Below, in pieces: positions 8,155 through 16,627 of a stretch of DNA of 64,000 nucleotides. The notes beneath the pieces are model-generated. The model worked only from the letters and a program-made list of their open reading frames with translations, did no database searches and was not told where the DNA came from. The translations under genes were made by a program, and so were the position numbers. Numbering within the stretch: position 1 is the first letter of the stretch; each line of letters opens with the position of its first letter. This stretch comes from JAXIPB01 sp045403155 (GTDB lineage: Bacteria > Actinomycetota > Actinomycetes > Mycobacteriales > Micromonosporaceae), in the NCBI GenBank assembly GCA_045403155.1, contig JAXIPB010000036.1, positions 20,347 to 84,346 of the forward strand, in the 5' to 3' direction.

Positions 8155-8964
8155 GTGATCGACAAGGTCGAGGCGTTGATGCGCGACGTGGCCGCCTCGG
8201 CCATACTCCCCCGATTCCGGCGGCTCACCGAGAGCGAGATCGAGTACAAGGGCCCGGCCGATCTTGTGACGGTCGCGGATCGGGAGGCGGAGGAGCTGCT
8301 GACCGCAGGGCTCATGGCGCTCAGACCGGGTTCTCGGGTGCTCGGCGAAGAGGCGGTTGCGGCGGATCCATTCCGTATGTCGCTTATCGCTGAGGATGGA
8401 GAGGTCTGGGTCGTCGACCCGGTGGACGGCACCGCCAACTTCGCCGCGGGGCTGGAACCCTTCGCGATCATGGTGGCGTTGCTGCGGGATGGGGTAGCCG
8501 TTGCCTCGTGCATCCTCGATCCGGTCGGTGGCGTCGCGGCGGTCGCCGAGCGTGGCGCCGGGGCGTTCTTCGACGGGGTACGGGCATCCGCGCCCACGAT
8601 GCACCGCCCGGCGCATGCGCTGCGGGGTCCATCGTCGAGCCGATACATCCCGATCGGGCTGCGGACGAGTATCGAGGCGGCCATCCCGACGGTAGGCGAG
8701 GTTCTACCCGGGGCCAACTGTGCCGGATACGAATACCCGGCCATCGTCCGCGACGAGCAGCAGTTCGCCGTCTTCTGGCGAACCCTGCCGTGGGACCACG
8801 CCCCCGGAGTCCTCTTCGTCGAGGAAGCCGGCGGGGTCGGGTGGCGCCTCGACGGCGCACCCTACCTCGCCGCGGAGTACGAGCGCACTGGCCTGCTCGT
8901 CGCGCAGAACCAGGACGTATGGCACACGGTACGAAGCACCCTGCTGGCCGAACTTCCGGACTGA
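8155..8964 (+). CDS. Inositol monophosphatase family protein
   Basis: The 269-residue protein carries the metal-binding motifs of the family: VLGEEAV (Glu), the signature WVVDPVDGTANFAAG (Asp-x-x-Asp-Gly-Thr) and the C-terminal WDHAPGVLFVEEAGG (Trp-Asp). Substrates of actinobacterial members include inositol phosphate, histidinol phosphate and fructose bisphosphate; the sequence alone does not decide. The GTG start is supported by a leaderless promoter arrangement. Confidence 0.88.
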   Translation: MIDKVEALMRDVAASAILPRFRRLTESEIEYKGPADLVTVADREAEELLTAGLMALRPGSRVLGEEAVAADPFRMSLIAEDGEVWVVDPVDGTANFAAGLEPFAIMVALLRDGVAVASCILDPVGGVAAVAERGAGAFFDGVRASAPTMHRPAHALRGPSSSRYIPIGLRTSIEAAIPTVGEVLPGANCAGYEYPAIVRDEQQFAVFWRTLPWDHAPGVLFVEEAGGVGWRLDGAPYLAAEYERTGLLVAQNQDVWHTVRSTLLAELPD

Positions 8965-8967
8965 TCC

Positions 8968-10290
8968 CTAGTTCGGCGTCGCGGTGGCGCGCCGTCTACG
9001 GGCAAGCCACACCAACATCAGACCGGCAATGATCATTAGTGCGCCGAGGACGACATACAGACTGATGCCCAGTCCGGTCTCCGCCATCGACGGTCCCTGC
9101 GTAGACGGTCCCTGTGTTGACGGAGGCACCGCCGGCCTCGGAGCGATGGTGATGGTCGCGTCCTGCTCGGCCGAGGAGCCGGCTCCCGTTGCCTTGACCG
9201 CGAAGGCGAACGTGCCGGCGGTCGTCGGCGTGCCACCCAGGGCGCCGTCGGCCCCCAGCGTCAGGCCAGGAGGAAGCGCTCCGCTCAGCAGGCTGAATGC
9301 AATGCCCGAGTCGCCGCCGGCGGTGAATGCGAACGAGTACGGGGTGCCGACGACGCCGCCCGGCGGAGCGGGAGAGGTGAACACGACGGCGGGGACGGCC
9401 ACCACGATCGTGAACGCCTGGTCTCCCGAGAACACATACGGGTCTACATGCGGGCCGAACGTAGTCGTGCCCCGAATTGTGAAGGGATATGTGCCCGGCG
9501 TGGTCGGCGTGCCGGCCAGCACCCCGGCAGAGGTCAACGACAGGCCCGGCGGCAAGGCGCCCGCCTGAAGCGAAAGCGTCTTGGTCCCGAGCGCTCCGGT
9601 CGCCGTGAATATATGCGAGAAGGCCAGGCCGGTGTAGATCGGCGACGCTGGTGCCGGGCTGACGACGATGGTCGGCGGGACCACGACGAGCGTGACGTCG
9701 AGGGGGGCGGACTTGAATCCATGTGCGTCCGTCGCCGTGACGCTGAACGTGAAGGTCTTCGGAAGATCCTGCTCGTACTCCTGCGGAATGCCCACGAGTA
9801 CCCCAGGCGAACCGACTGCCATGCCGCTCGGCAAGGCCCCGACGTGCGACATTGTGTATGGGGCTAGCCCGCCGCTGGGGAAGGTGTGCGAGAGGTTCAC
9901 GAGGGCAGGGATCGGCGACGGCGGCGGCGTCATCGTGATGACAGGAGCATTCACGACCATCGTGACTTCGAGGTCGGCCATGTCGCCGAACGAGTCGGTG
10001 ACGAGCACGGTAAATATAAACGTTCCTGGCGCGCTCGGGGTGCCGGCCAGCAACCCGTCTGCGTTGAGCGACAGCCCAATCACCATGGATATGGGAGGCG
10101 TCACAAGCGAGTAGCTGTACGGCGCAATTCCACCAGTGGCCACGAATTGGTGCGAGAACGGGTCGTGCGGCGTGATGGGCGAGGGCGGCGGGTTGGTGAT
10201 GACCAGATCGGAAGCAATCGCCGGTTGCGGGATGAACAGCACGGCCGTCGCGAGGCAGAACCCGAGCACGAGGCGCCCAACCCTACTCAT
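8968..10290 (-). CDS. Secreted, wall- or membrane-anchored putative-Ig (He_PIG) repeat protein
   Basis: The 440-residue protein opens with a signal peptide (MSRVGRLVLGFCLATAVLF, cleavage probably after AIA). Four Ig-like units of about 85-95 residues follow, each ending in a version of ALPPGLSLTSAGVLAGTP...TPGTYPFTI, the He_PIG signature. A short linker with a doubled STQGP leads to MAETG, a hydrophobic helix (LGISLYVVLGALMIIAGLML) and a positive tail (ARRRRATATPN). MAETG plus TM plus Arg tail resembles the LAXTG sorting signal of class E sortases, so covalent attachment to the wall is plausible. The ATG at 10290 follows GGGAG; an in-frame upstream ATG would disturb the signal peptide. Confidence 0.82.
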   Translation of the reverse strand: MSRVGRLVLGFCLATAVLFIPQPAIASDLVITNPPPSPITPHDPFSHQFVATGGIAPYSYSLVTPPISMVIGLSLNADGLLAGTPSAPGTFIFTVLVTDSFGDMADLEVTMVVNAPVITMTPPPSPIPALVNLSHTFPSGGLAPYTMSHVGALPSGMAVGSPGVLVGIPQEYEQDLPKTFTFSVTATDAHGFKSAPLDVTLVVVPPTIVVSPAPASPIYTGLAFSHIFTATGALGTKTLSLQAGALPPGLSLTSAGVLAGTPTTPGTYPFTIRGTTTFGPHVDPYVFSGDQAFTIVVAVPAVVFTSPAPPGGVVGTPYSFAFTAGGDSGIAFSLLSGALPPGLTLGADGALGGTPTTAGTFAFAVKATGAGSSAEQDATITIAPRPAVPPSTQGPSTQGPSMAETGLGISLYVVLGALMIIAGLMLVWLARRRRATATPN

Positions 10291-10383
10291 GCCACTCCCA
10301 ATCCTGCGCACGGAAACGCGCACATGAAGGAGACAGGCTATGTGCAAAGGCTGGCGCGGTGATCATCCGTTCGGATGATTCCG

Positions 10384-11148
10384 TCAGCCGAGAAACTCCT
10401 GGACCAGCGCCCCGGTCTCCTCTGGGCGGTCGACGTAGACCGTGTGGCCGGATTCCACCGTTGCGACCGTCACGTCCGGTGCGTCCCGTACCGCCTCGAG
10501 GAAGGCAGGACCCACCGCGCTCCCCTTCGTGGCGACGACGAGGAGGGTGGGCAGGCCGGGTAGCGGCATGGGCGCCGGTCTCGTCATCTCGGAGTACGCC
10601 GTAACAACCGAGGCCGCGTGGTAGCGCCACCGCCATAGCCCGTCCTCGCCCCGCTCCAGATGGTCCCGGACCTCCTCGTCGATCAGCGGCGGGTCGGTAA
10701 GGCCGGGCCACATCGCCGCCCGCTCCCGCCCGGCGGCCTCGGGGTCGGCGAATTCCGGCGTGACCATCTCATCCCGGACGCGCTCAACGACGTACTGCGG
10801 ATTCAGAGCGACGCCGGGATCGAGCAGCACGAGCCGGCGGATCCGGTTCCGCGCCCGACCCGCCACGACGAGCGCGACGGTGCCGCCGAACGAGTGCCCG
10901 ATCAGATCGACCGTCTGGAGCCCCAGTTCGTCCATCGTCTGCAGGACATCGTCGGCGTGCTGTTCCAGCGTCCACGGTGGAGTCCACGGCGACCTTCCGT
11001 GGCCGCGCAGATCGAGGCCATGCACGCGCAGGCCCGTGGTGTGCCGTTCGGCGACGCGGCGCCACCGGGCGCCGTGCCCCCGTACGCCGTGCAAGGCCAC
11101 CACGGGCCGGCCGTCGGGATCCCCGAAGCTCTGAACATGCAGCGCCAT
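10384..11148 (-). CDS. Alpha/beta-fold hydrolase
   Basis: The 254-residue protein has the strand-3 loop ALHGVRGHGARW, the nucleophile elbow GHSFGGT (Ser), and a C-terminal His in VESGHTVYVDRPEE. The cap region is short and rich in acidic residues. It resembles generic esterase/lactonase members and no substrate can be assigned. Nothing in the flanks ties it to a pathway. Confidence 0.85.
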   Translation of the reverse strand: MALHVQSFGDPDGRPVVALHGVRGHGARWRRVAERHTTGLRVHGLDLRGHGRSPWTPPWTLEQHADDVLQTMDELGLQTVDLIGHSFGGTVALVVAGRARNRIRRLVLLDPGVALNPQYVVERVRDEMVTPEFADPEAAGRERAAMWPGLTDPPLIDEEVRDHLERGEDGLWRWRYHAASVVTAYSEMTRPAPMPLPGLPTLLVVATKGSAVGPAFLEAVRDAPDVTVATVESGHTVYVDRPEETGALVQEFLG

Positions 11149-11182
11149 GACGCCGCATGCTACGGGGCCGGATGTTAGGCGG

Positions 11183-11548
11183 TCAGTCGGACGCGGTTAT
11201 GCAGAACGCGTGACCGGCCGGGTCCTGCAGGACCACCCACTTGTCGCCGCCGGGCTGGAATTCCGGCTTGGTGGCGCCGAGGCTGACAAGCTCCGTCTCC
11301 GCGGCGGCGAGGTCGGCCACGCGGAGGTCGAGGTGCATCTGCTTGGCCGGGTCCGGCCACGCGGGTCGAACGTGATCAGCGATCCGCTGGAAACCCAGAC
11401 TGATCGGCCCGCCGCTCAGATACGCATAGTCGTCGTCGCTGTAGCTGACCTCCCACCCTGTGACCTTTCGGTAGAAGTCGGCCAGCTCCTGGGGGTGGTT
11501 GCAGTCGACGGTGACCGCGCTCAGCGTGCCCAGAGGCGTGTTCTCCAT
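11183..11548 (-). CDS. VOC family protein
   Basis: The 121-residue protein has the paired beta-alpha-beta-beta-beta modules of the glyoxalase/bleomycin-resistance superfamily (AVTVDCNHPQELADFYRKVTGWEV; MHLDLRVADLAAAETELVSLGAT; C-terminal VLQDPAGHAFCI). Metal ligands are plausible in HLDLRV and the C-terminal acidic position. It is transcribed away from the WYL regulator, and the two share a 82-bp intergenic space containing a palindromic operator, so the regulator probably controls it. Confidence 0.85.
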   Translation of the reverse strand: MENTPLGTLSAVTVDCNHPQELADFYRKVTGWEVSYSDDDYAYLSGGPISLGFQRIADHVRPAWPDPAKQMHLDLRVADLAAAETELVSLGATKPEFQPGGDKWVVLQDPAGHAFCITASD

Positions 11549-11590
11549 GCTTGATCTCCCTTCATCGTTGTGCCCATCCTCCGGGGCGTA

Positions 11591-11624
11591 CCTGACATCT
11601 TCTGTCAGGATCTCGGGGTAGCTT
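11591..11624. promoter_or_regulatory. Palindromic operator and leaderless -10 between VOC and WYL genes
   Basis: CCTGACA at 11591-11597 and TGTCAGG at 11603-11609 form a perfect 7-bp inverted repeat with a 5-nt spacer. Ten bp later TAGCTT (11619-11624) sits 6 nt before the GTG of the WYL gene, a leaderless -10 arrangement. The palindrome covers the -35 zone of that promoter, so binding there would repress the regulator itself and could also act on the divergent VOC gene. Confidence 0.6.
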
Positions 11625-11630
11625 GGGCTC

Positions 11631-12623
11631 GTGCGGGCGAGCCGATTGGTGTCACTCCTCCTGTTGCTGCAGGTTCGCGGCCGGATGACCGCGCACGAGC
11701 TCGCTGGCCACCTGGAGGTTTCGGTCCGGACGATCTACCGCGACGTGGAGTCCCTCAGCAGCGCCGGGGTGCCGGTGTACGCCGATCGAGGCCCAGCCGG
11801 CGGATATCAGCTGCTCGATGGCTACCGCACCCGACTGACCGGACTGACCGGGGACGAGGCGGAGACGCTCTTCCTCGCCGGGATGCCGGCGGCCGCGGCG
11901 GAGCTCGGCCTCGGTACCGTCCTCGCGGCCGCCGAGCTGAAGCTGCTCGCGGCGCTCCCCCCGGAGCTGGGTGCGCGGGCCGGACGCATACGTGAGCGGT
12001 TCCACCTCGACGCGCCCGGTTGGTTTCGGGAGTCGGAGTCGACCCCGCACCTGGCCGCGGTGGCCGAGGCGGTGTGGAATGACCGAGTTATCCAGATGCG
12101 CTACCGCCGCTGGAAGGCGCCTCGGGAGGTGACGAGGACGCTCGCGCCGCTCGGCGTGGTGCTCAAAGCCGGACGCTGGTACGTCGTCGGCCGCGCGGGC
12201 GATCAGATCCGCACCTACCGGGTCGCCAACATCCTGGAGATGTCACAGCTGGCGGAGAAGTTCGACCGGACAGCCGACTTCGACCTGGCCGAGTTCTGGC
12301 AGTCGTGGACGAGGCGGTACGAGGAGAGCGTCTACCGCGATGAGGCGGCGATCCGGGTGAGCGCGGAGGGCATGCGCGTCATGCCGTTCCTGCTGCCGCC
12401 GGCGATGGCCCGCGCCGCTCGGGCCGCCGCCGGTGCGCCCGACTGGAACGGCTGGGTGGAGACGACCCTGCCCATCGAGTCACTGCGGCACGGCTATCGG
12501 GAGCTGATGAGGTTCGGCGACGAGGTCGAGGTTCTGGCGCCGGCGGAGTTACGCGAGACGTTCCGGTACGCCGCCACCGCGCTCGCCGAGATGTACACGA
12601 ACGAACGGAGGGATGCGGCATGA
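11631..12623 (+). CDS. HTH/WYL domain transcriptional regulator (YafY type)
   Basis: The 330-residue protein has an N-terminal winged helix (RLVSLLLLLQVRGRMTAHELAGHLEVSVRTIYRDVESL), a WYL domain around residues 145-215 (VIQMRYRRWKAPREVTRTLAPLGVVLKAGRWYVVGRAG) and a C-terminal WCX-type extension. WYL regulators bind small ligands or nucleic acid and usually autoregulate together with a neighbour. It starts at a GTG with no Shine-Dalgarno but an appropriately placed TAGCTT box, so it is probably leaderless. Its TGA overlaps the next ATG by 4 bp. Confidence 0.9.
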   Translation: MRASRLVSLLLLLQVRGRMTAHELAGHLEVSVRTIYRDVESLSSAGVPVYADRGPAGGYQLLDGYRTRLTGLTGDEAETLFLAGMPAAAAELGLGTVLAAAELKLLAALPPELGARAGRIRERFHLDAPGWFRESESTPHLAAVAEAVWNDRVIQMRYRRWKAPREVTRTLAPLGVVLKAGRWYVVGRAGDQIRTYRVANILEMSQLAEKFDRTADFDLAEFWQSWTRRYEESVYRDEAAIRVSAEGMRVMPFLLPPAMARAARAAAGAPDWNGWVETTLPIESLRHGYRELMRFGDEVEVLAPAELRETFRYAATALAEMYTNERRDAA

Positions 12624-13039
12624 CGATGCCCGCCGATATAAAGGCGCACAACAAGAAGGTCATCGCGGAGTTCCGCGCCAACGGCGGCACGCCTGGTCGA
12701 GCGTTACTGCTGCTCACGACCACCGGCGCCCGGACCGGGCGGAAGCGAACGACGCCGATGATGTTTGTGCCCGACGGCGACCGCCTGCTGGTGATGCCCT
12801 CCAACGCCGGAGCGCCGAAACATCCGGATTGGTACCACAATCTCCGCGCCCACCCCGAGGTGACAGTCGAGGTCGCCGGCGAGACGTATCCGGCGACCGC
12901 CATCGTGACGGAAGGCGAGGAACGCGATCGGCTCTTCGCCGAGGTGGCGAGCAAGTACCCGTTCTTCAACGACCACCAGGCCGGCATCCGCCGGCGGATT
13001 CCGGTGGTCGCCCTGGTACGACGCGACACGCGTTCCTGA
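12620..13039 (+). CDS. Ddn-like F420/flavin nitroreductase-fold protein
   Basis: The 139-residue protein belongs to the DUF385 family: LLLTTTGARTGRKRTTPMMFVPDGDRLLVMPSNAGAPKHPDWYHNLRAHPEVTVEV is the family core. Members such as mycobacterial Ddn use cofactor F420 to reduce quinones or nitro compounds. The ATGA overlap with the WYL gene places it under the same promoter, so the regulator and the reductase may respond to the same redox-active compound. Confidence 0.88.
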   Translation: MTMPADIKAHNKKVIAEFRANGGTPGRALLLLTTTGARTGRKRTTPMMFVPDGDRLLVMPSNAGAPKHPDWYHNLRAHPEVTVEVAGETYPATAIVTEGEERDRLFAEVASKYPFFNDHQAGIRRRIPVVALVRRDTRS

Positions 13040-13077
13040 CGTCGCCGAAGTCGGCCGGCACCTGCTTGGATTGGGGG

Positions 13078-13944
13078 GTGACGACATCGAACGACCCCCT
13101 CCGGCTGCGCGTCCAGATCGATGCGACCCCCGACAGCGTCTACGCCGCACTGACCGATGCCGACCTCCTGACCGAGTGGCTGGCCGACTCCGCCGAGGTC
13201 TCGTTGCCCGACGGCCGCTATGAGTTCTGGGGGCGCTACACGCCGCAGGGTGACCGTCCGCGGCAGCGCCTGCTGGGCAGCGAGCCGGACCGGTCGCTGA
13301 ACTTCGCCTGGGCCTTCGACGGCGGTGAGGCGTCCACCGTCGACATCGCTGTTGAACCGCTCGATGAGGGGGGCACGGTCGTCGCGGTAACCCACTCTGG
13401 TATCCCATCGAGCGGTTCGGCCGACGCCACGGCGCTGGACTGCTTCTGGCACGTTTCGCTGGCCAATCTCGCAGCACAGTGCGAGGGCCTGCCGACCATG
13501 CCGCCATTCGATTTCAGCGTGCCCGCCCAGGGCGACGCCCTCGTACGTACCGTCATCGACGCCCCGGTCGAGGAGGTCTTCGCCTCGCTGCTCGACCCCG
13601 CCCAGGTGGACAAGTGGGCCCGCGGCAAGGCCGTGATCGAGCCCGTTCTGGGCGGCCGCTACGACTTCGGCTGGGACCACGGCCCCGTCAAGATCACCGA
13701 GCTGGAGCAGGACAAGGTGCTCGCCTACTCGTGGCGCTACCCCGACAGCCCGGACACCACCGTGCGGTGGGCGCTGCGCAGCTCGCGCGGCTCGACCTAC
13801 CTCACCCTGGTCCACAGTGGCTTTGAGACGGATGAGCTCGCCGAACAGTTCCGGCAGGGCTGGCCGAGCTTCCTGGTCGAATTGAAGCGCCTCATGGAGC
13901 TCGGCCCCCGCTGGCAACCCCTCGCCCTCTCGCGCCGATCATGA
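13078..13944 (+). CDS. Tandem SRPBCC (AHSA1-type) protein
   Basis: The 288-residue protein has two START/AHSA1-like domains: residues about 8-140 (IDATPDSVYAALTDADLLTEWLAD) and about 150-275 (VIDAPVEEVFASLLDPAQVDKWARG). Such proteins bind hydrophobic ligands or, as in Aha1, chaperones; no specific ligand is visible. The GTG at 13078 follows a G-rich ribosome site. The reading frame runs into repeat copy C and ends at a TGA inside the repeat, so the last residues (SRRS) come from it. Confidence 0.82.
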   Translation: MTTSNDPLRLRVQIDATPDSVYAALTDADLLTEWLADSAEVSLPDGRYEFWGRYTPQGDRPRQRLLGSEPDRSLNFAWAFDGGEASTVDIAVEPLDEGGTVVAVTHSGIPSSGSADATALDCFWHVSLANLAAQCEGLPTMPPFDFSVPAQGDALVRTVIDAPVEEVFASLLDPAQVDKWARGKAVIEPVLGGRYDFGWDHGPVKITELEQDKVLAYSWRYPDSPDTTVRWALRSSRGSTYLTLVHSGFETDELAEQFRQGWPSFLVELKRLMELGPRWQPLALSRRS

Positions 13945-14003
13945 TTTGGAGGTCATGATCGGCGCACTCTGGCGACACTCAGCTCATGATCGACGGGATC
14001 TTG
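13932..14003. repeat. Dispersed palindromic repeat, copy C
   Basis: This is the third copy and the best-preserved palindrome: 13-bp arms GCGCCGATCATGA and TCATGATCGGCGC with no mismatch, around TTTGGAGG. It fills the gap between two convergent genes, supplying the stop of the SRPBCC gene (13942-13944) at its left side and ending 1 bp before the stop (14005) of the minus-strand gene. Here it could fold as a bidirectional terminator hairpin. Confidence 0.87.
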
Positions 14004-14004
14004 T

Positions 14005-14406
14005 TCACGCGGCGCCGAGGGCTGCCTTGACCTTGTTCACCGCGACCGTTTCGGTCTCCGTCACTTCGCCGGAGGCCGATGCCACCCGGTCGCAGGCGGT
14101 GACGACGGCGGCGCGGAATCCGTCCAACTCCGCGGGGTTCTTTGCCTGCAGGATCGCGGTCGACTGCTGAAGCGCGCCGAGCACATTGGACTCGATCTCG
14201 GTGGGCGTCCCCTTCGGGATCTTCGGAATGCCGCCGGACTTGAGCAGGTCACGTAGCTCCGGCGAGGTCTCGGTCAGGGCCTTGGAGCCCGCGAGGCTCT
14301 CCTTGAACATGTCGATGAAGCCGGGGTCGGAGTGCGACACCAGGAACATCGCGCCGAACGCGGCCGTGCGCAGGGTCTGGCGCTCCTGATCTGTGTACTC
14401 GGTCAT
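14005..14406 (-). CDS. Conserved hypothetical protein, mostly helical
   Basis: The 133-residue protein (start MTEYTDQERQTLRTAAFGAMFLVSHSDPG) has no motif that I recognise with certainty. It looks all-alpha, with FKESLAGSKALTETSPELRDLLKSGG and a C-terminal GFRAAVVTACDRVASASGEVTETETVAVNKVKAAL. Small single-domain helical proteins of this sort are common in actinobacteria and uncharacterised. Upstream lies a divergent alpha/beta hydrolase. Confidence 0.7.
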   Translation of the reverse strand: MTEYTDQERQTLRTAAFGAMFLVSHSDPGFIDMFKESLAGSKALTETSPELRDLLKSGGIPKIPKGTPTEIESNVLGALQQSTAILQAKNPAELDGFRAAVVTACDRVASASGEVTETETVAVNKVKAALGAA

Positions 14407-14456
14407 GCCACGATCCTGACCCGGCCGGCCGGCTGAACGTGGCGGAATGCGCGAAA

Positions 14457-15365
14457 ATGAGCGCCATGACCTCCGCCCCGGCAGTTGCAACCGCCGTACA
14501 GCACGACGTCCGCACGCCCGATGGACGCGTCCTTCACGTCTACGAGGCCGGCGATCCACAGGGCGAGTTCGTGCTCGTCCATCACGGAACCCCGTGCTCG
14601 GGCATCCTCGCGGCGTGGTGGGCCGAGGACGCCGTCGCCCGTGGCATCCGGCTCGTCGGCTTCGATCGACCCGGTTATGGTGGCTCAGATCGCCAACGGG
14701 GACGGTCGATCGCCCATGTCGCGGCCGATGCGGCGACGATCGCGGACGCGCTCGGCGTCGATCGATTCCGAACGTGGGGTGTCTCTGGTGGCGGTCCACA
14801 CGCGCTGGCCTGCGCCGCGTTGCTCCCCGATCGCATCGCCGCGGCGGCGGCCCTGGCCGCGGTCGCCCCGCATGACGCGGAGAATCTCGACTGGCTCGCC
14901 GGAATGGGCCAAGACAACCTCGACGAATTCGGAGCGGCCGTCGCTGGCGAGAGCGCGCTGCGCCCGTACCTCGAGAAGGCGAGCGCCGACCTGATCGCGG
15001 CGGGCCCGGCGGGATTGGCCGACGCAATGCGATCCCTCCTGCCCGATGTCGACGCCGCGGTGCTCGATGGCGACCTCGCCGAGTTCCTACACGCGTGGCT
15101 CGTTGGCGGTCAGCGCAAGGGGGTCGAGGGTTGGCTCGATGACGACCTGGCGTTCATCCGCCCGTGGGGATTCGAACTCGAAACCATCTGGGTTCCGACG
15201 CTCGTCATCCAGGGGCGGCGCGATCTGATGGTCCCGTTCGCTCACGGCGAATGGCTAGCCGCGCACCTTCCCGGGTCGACGCCGCGGCTGTCCGATGACG
15301 ACGGCCATCTGACGCTCCTCACGGACCTGGGCGACGTCCACGCTTGGCTGCTGCAATCGCGCTAG
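14457..15365 (+). CDS. Alpha/beta-fold hydrolase
   Basis: The 302-residue protein shows HHGTPCSGILAAWW (oxyanion loop), GFDRPGYGGSDRQ, the nucleophile elbow WGVSGGGPHALA, an acid in LVIQGRRDLMVPF and a C-terminal His in DDDGHLTLL. This pattern is common among proline-iminopeptidase-like and haloperoxidase-like hydrolases. Start choice is uncertain: ATG 14457 and ATG 14466 are both plausible and neither has a strong ribosome site. Confidence 0.85.
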   Translation: MSAMTSAPAVATAVQHDVRTPDGRVLHVYEAGDPQGEFVLVHHGTPCSGILAAWWAEDAVARGIRLVGFDRPGYGGSDRQRGRSIAHVAADAATIADALGVDRFRTWGVSGGGPHALACAALLPDRIAAAAALAAVAPHDAENLDWLAGMGQDNLDEFGAAVAGESALRPYLEKASADLIAAGPAGLADAMRSLLPDVDAAVLDGDLAEFLHAWLVGGQRKGVEGWLDDDLAFIRPWGFELETIWVPTLVIQGRRDLMVPFAHGEWLAAHLPGSTPRLSDDDGHLTLLTDLGDVHAWLLQSR

Positions 15366-15432
15366 CAATCTCGCCGGTCGCGCGGCACGCTGGAACCGGA
15401 CGTCCGGCGTCGGATGTCCGAGGAGGTACGCG

Positions 15433-15771
15433 ATGAACCGCCGTCGTAACCGCGCACTACACCTTCGTGGCCCGGGGTGGACCCTCGCTCTCGTGATCGG
15501 GGTGATCGTCGCGCTCGCCACCGCGGCGGCCGTTGCCGGCTACCTGCTGCCCGGGGCGATTGCCATCGCTGCGGTGGTCAGCACCTGGCTCGCCCTGACC
15601 CTAAGGGTGACCCGGCTGCAACCAGCCGGACCCGGTGGCGACGGACCCGCCCCGCCGGGCGGTGCCGGGGTACGGGAACCGCGCCGGCCCTTGCCGTACG
15701 CTCCCGCCGGCGCAGCCGCGATGCCGCTCCCCGACGAGGATCTTCCCCGCGGTGCCGCGGCGTCGGCCTGA
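15433..15771 (+). CDS. Small membrane protein of unknown function
   Basis: The 112-residue protein starts after a strong GAGGAGG site. A basic N-terminus (MNRRRNRALHLRG) is followed by two adjacent hydrophobic helices (WTLALVIGVIVALATAAAVAG and LLPGAIAIAAVVSTWLALTL) and a Pro/Gly/Ala-rich cytoplasmic tail. No family is recognised. Confidence 0.6.
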   Translation: MNRRRNRALHLRGPGWTLALVIGVIVALATAAAVAGYLLPGAIAIAAVVSTWLALTLRVTRLQPAGPGGDGPAPPGGAGVREPRRPLPYAPAGAAAMPLPDEDLPRGAAASA

Positions 15772-15876
15772 GCGGCTCACCAGCTCAAACTGCGATAGGC
15801 GCGTACGGAGAGCGCAAAGAACACGGCCACACTCGACGGCATCGAGATGTCCGTCGAGTCGCGCCACACCTCTGCG

Positions 15877-16446
15877 TCAGAGGTCCCGATCCAGGCGCCG
15901 TCGTAGCTCGGCCAGGCTGAGGTCCGCCGCGCGCCGGACGCTGGGCTGGGCGTCGTCGAAGGCGTCCCGGACCGCCTCGGCGTGCTCGCCCTCACCCACC
16001 GCGCCCAAGGCTCGTACCGCCGCCGCCCGAACCCGTGGCACGTCATCCGTAACCAGGTCCTGCAGAGCGTCTGCGGCTTCGCCTATCTCACGCAACCGCA
16101 CCACCTTCGCGGCCATCTCGCGCACGCGCCACGCCGGGTCGGACAGCGCATCGACGATCGCCGGCACGGCCTGCGGCACCCATACGTAGAGCAAACCCCG
16201 TGCCGCCCAGACCCGTGCCCAGTAGTCCTGACCCCGCTCCGCCATGTCGCCCCGGCGGATCTCGGCCTCGGCGTGGGCACCGCCAAGCCATGTCAAGGAG
16301 GGCTTGGTGGAGTCGTCGTACGCGACCGAGCCATCGAGGAGGTCGGCACACCACTGGGCGATGGTGGTAGCTCCATATTGGCCACAAGCCTCGGCCACCA
16401 GCTGCCGCGGATGCGGGCGAAGCTCACGTGGGTCTGACACGACCAC
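15877..16446 (-). CDS. HEAT-repeat protein
   Basis: The 189-residue protein ends in consecutive HEAT-like helical pairs: VPAIVDALSDPAWRVREMAAKVV, ADALQDLVTDDVPRVRAAAVRALGAVG and AEAVRDAFDDAQPSVRRAADLSLAELR. The N-terminal part (RQLVAEACGQYGATTIAQWCADLLDG) is not recognised. The GTG at 16446 is chosen because GGAG lies 5 bp upstream; an ATG at 16488 is possible. Such proteins are protein-binding scaffolds, sometimes bilin lyases; nothing here indicates the latter. Confidence 0.75.
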   Translation of the reverse strand: MVVSDPRELRPHPRQLVAEACGQYGATTIAQWCADLLDGSVAYDDSTKPSLTWLGGAHAEAEIRRGDMAERGQDYWARVWAARGLLYVWVPQAVPAIVDALSDPAWRVREMAAKVVRLREIGEAADALQDLVTDDVPRVRAAAVRALGAVGEGEHAEAVRDAFDDAQPSVRRAADLSLAELRRRLDRDL

Positions 16447-16627
16447 ATTGTCTCCAAGATCATCGCGAGTCTTCAACAGTCGCCGCATCCAACTGCGCCC
16501 AGGCTGGCAACTGTTGAGCACTTGCGATGATCTTGGCGGTACGGCGGCCGGCCCAGTCAAGCAGTCCATTTGGGACAGCGGCGGGTGACCACTCCGGCCG
16601 ATCGCAGGCCACCGCTACGGTCCCGGC

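Noticed and set aside
12379..13917. Long minus-strand open frame (about 512 codons) opposite the Ddn-like and SRPBCC genes
   Set aside because: It runs antisense to two clear protein families, has no family resemblance, and open antisense frames are expected at this GC content.
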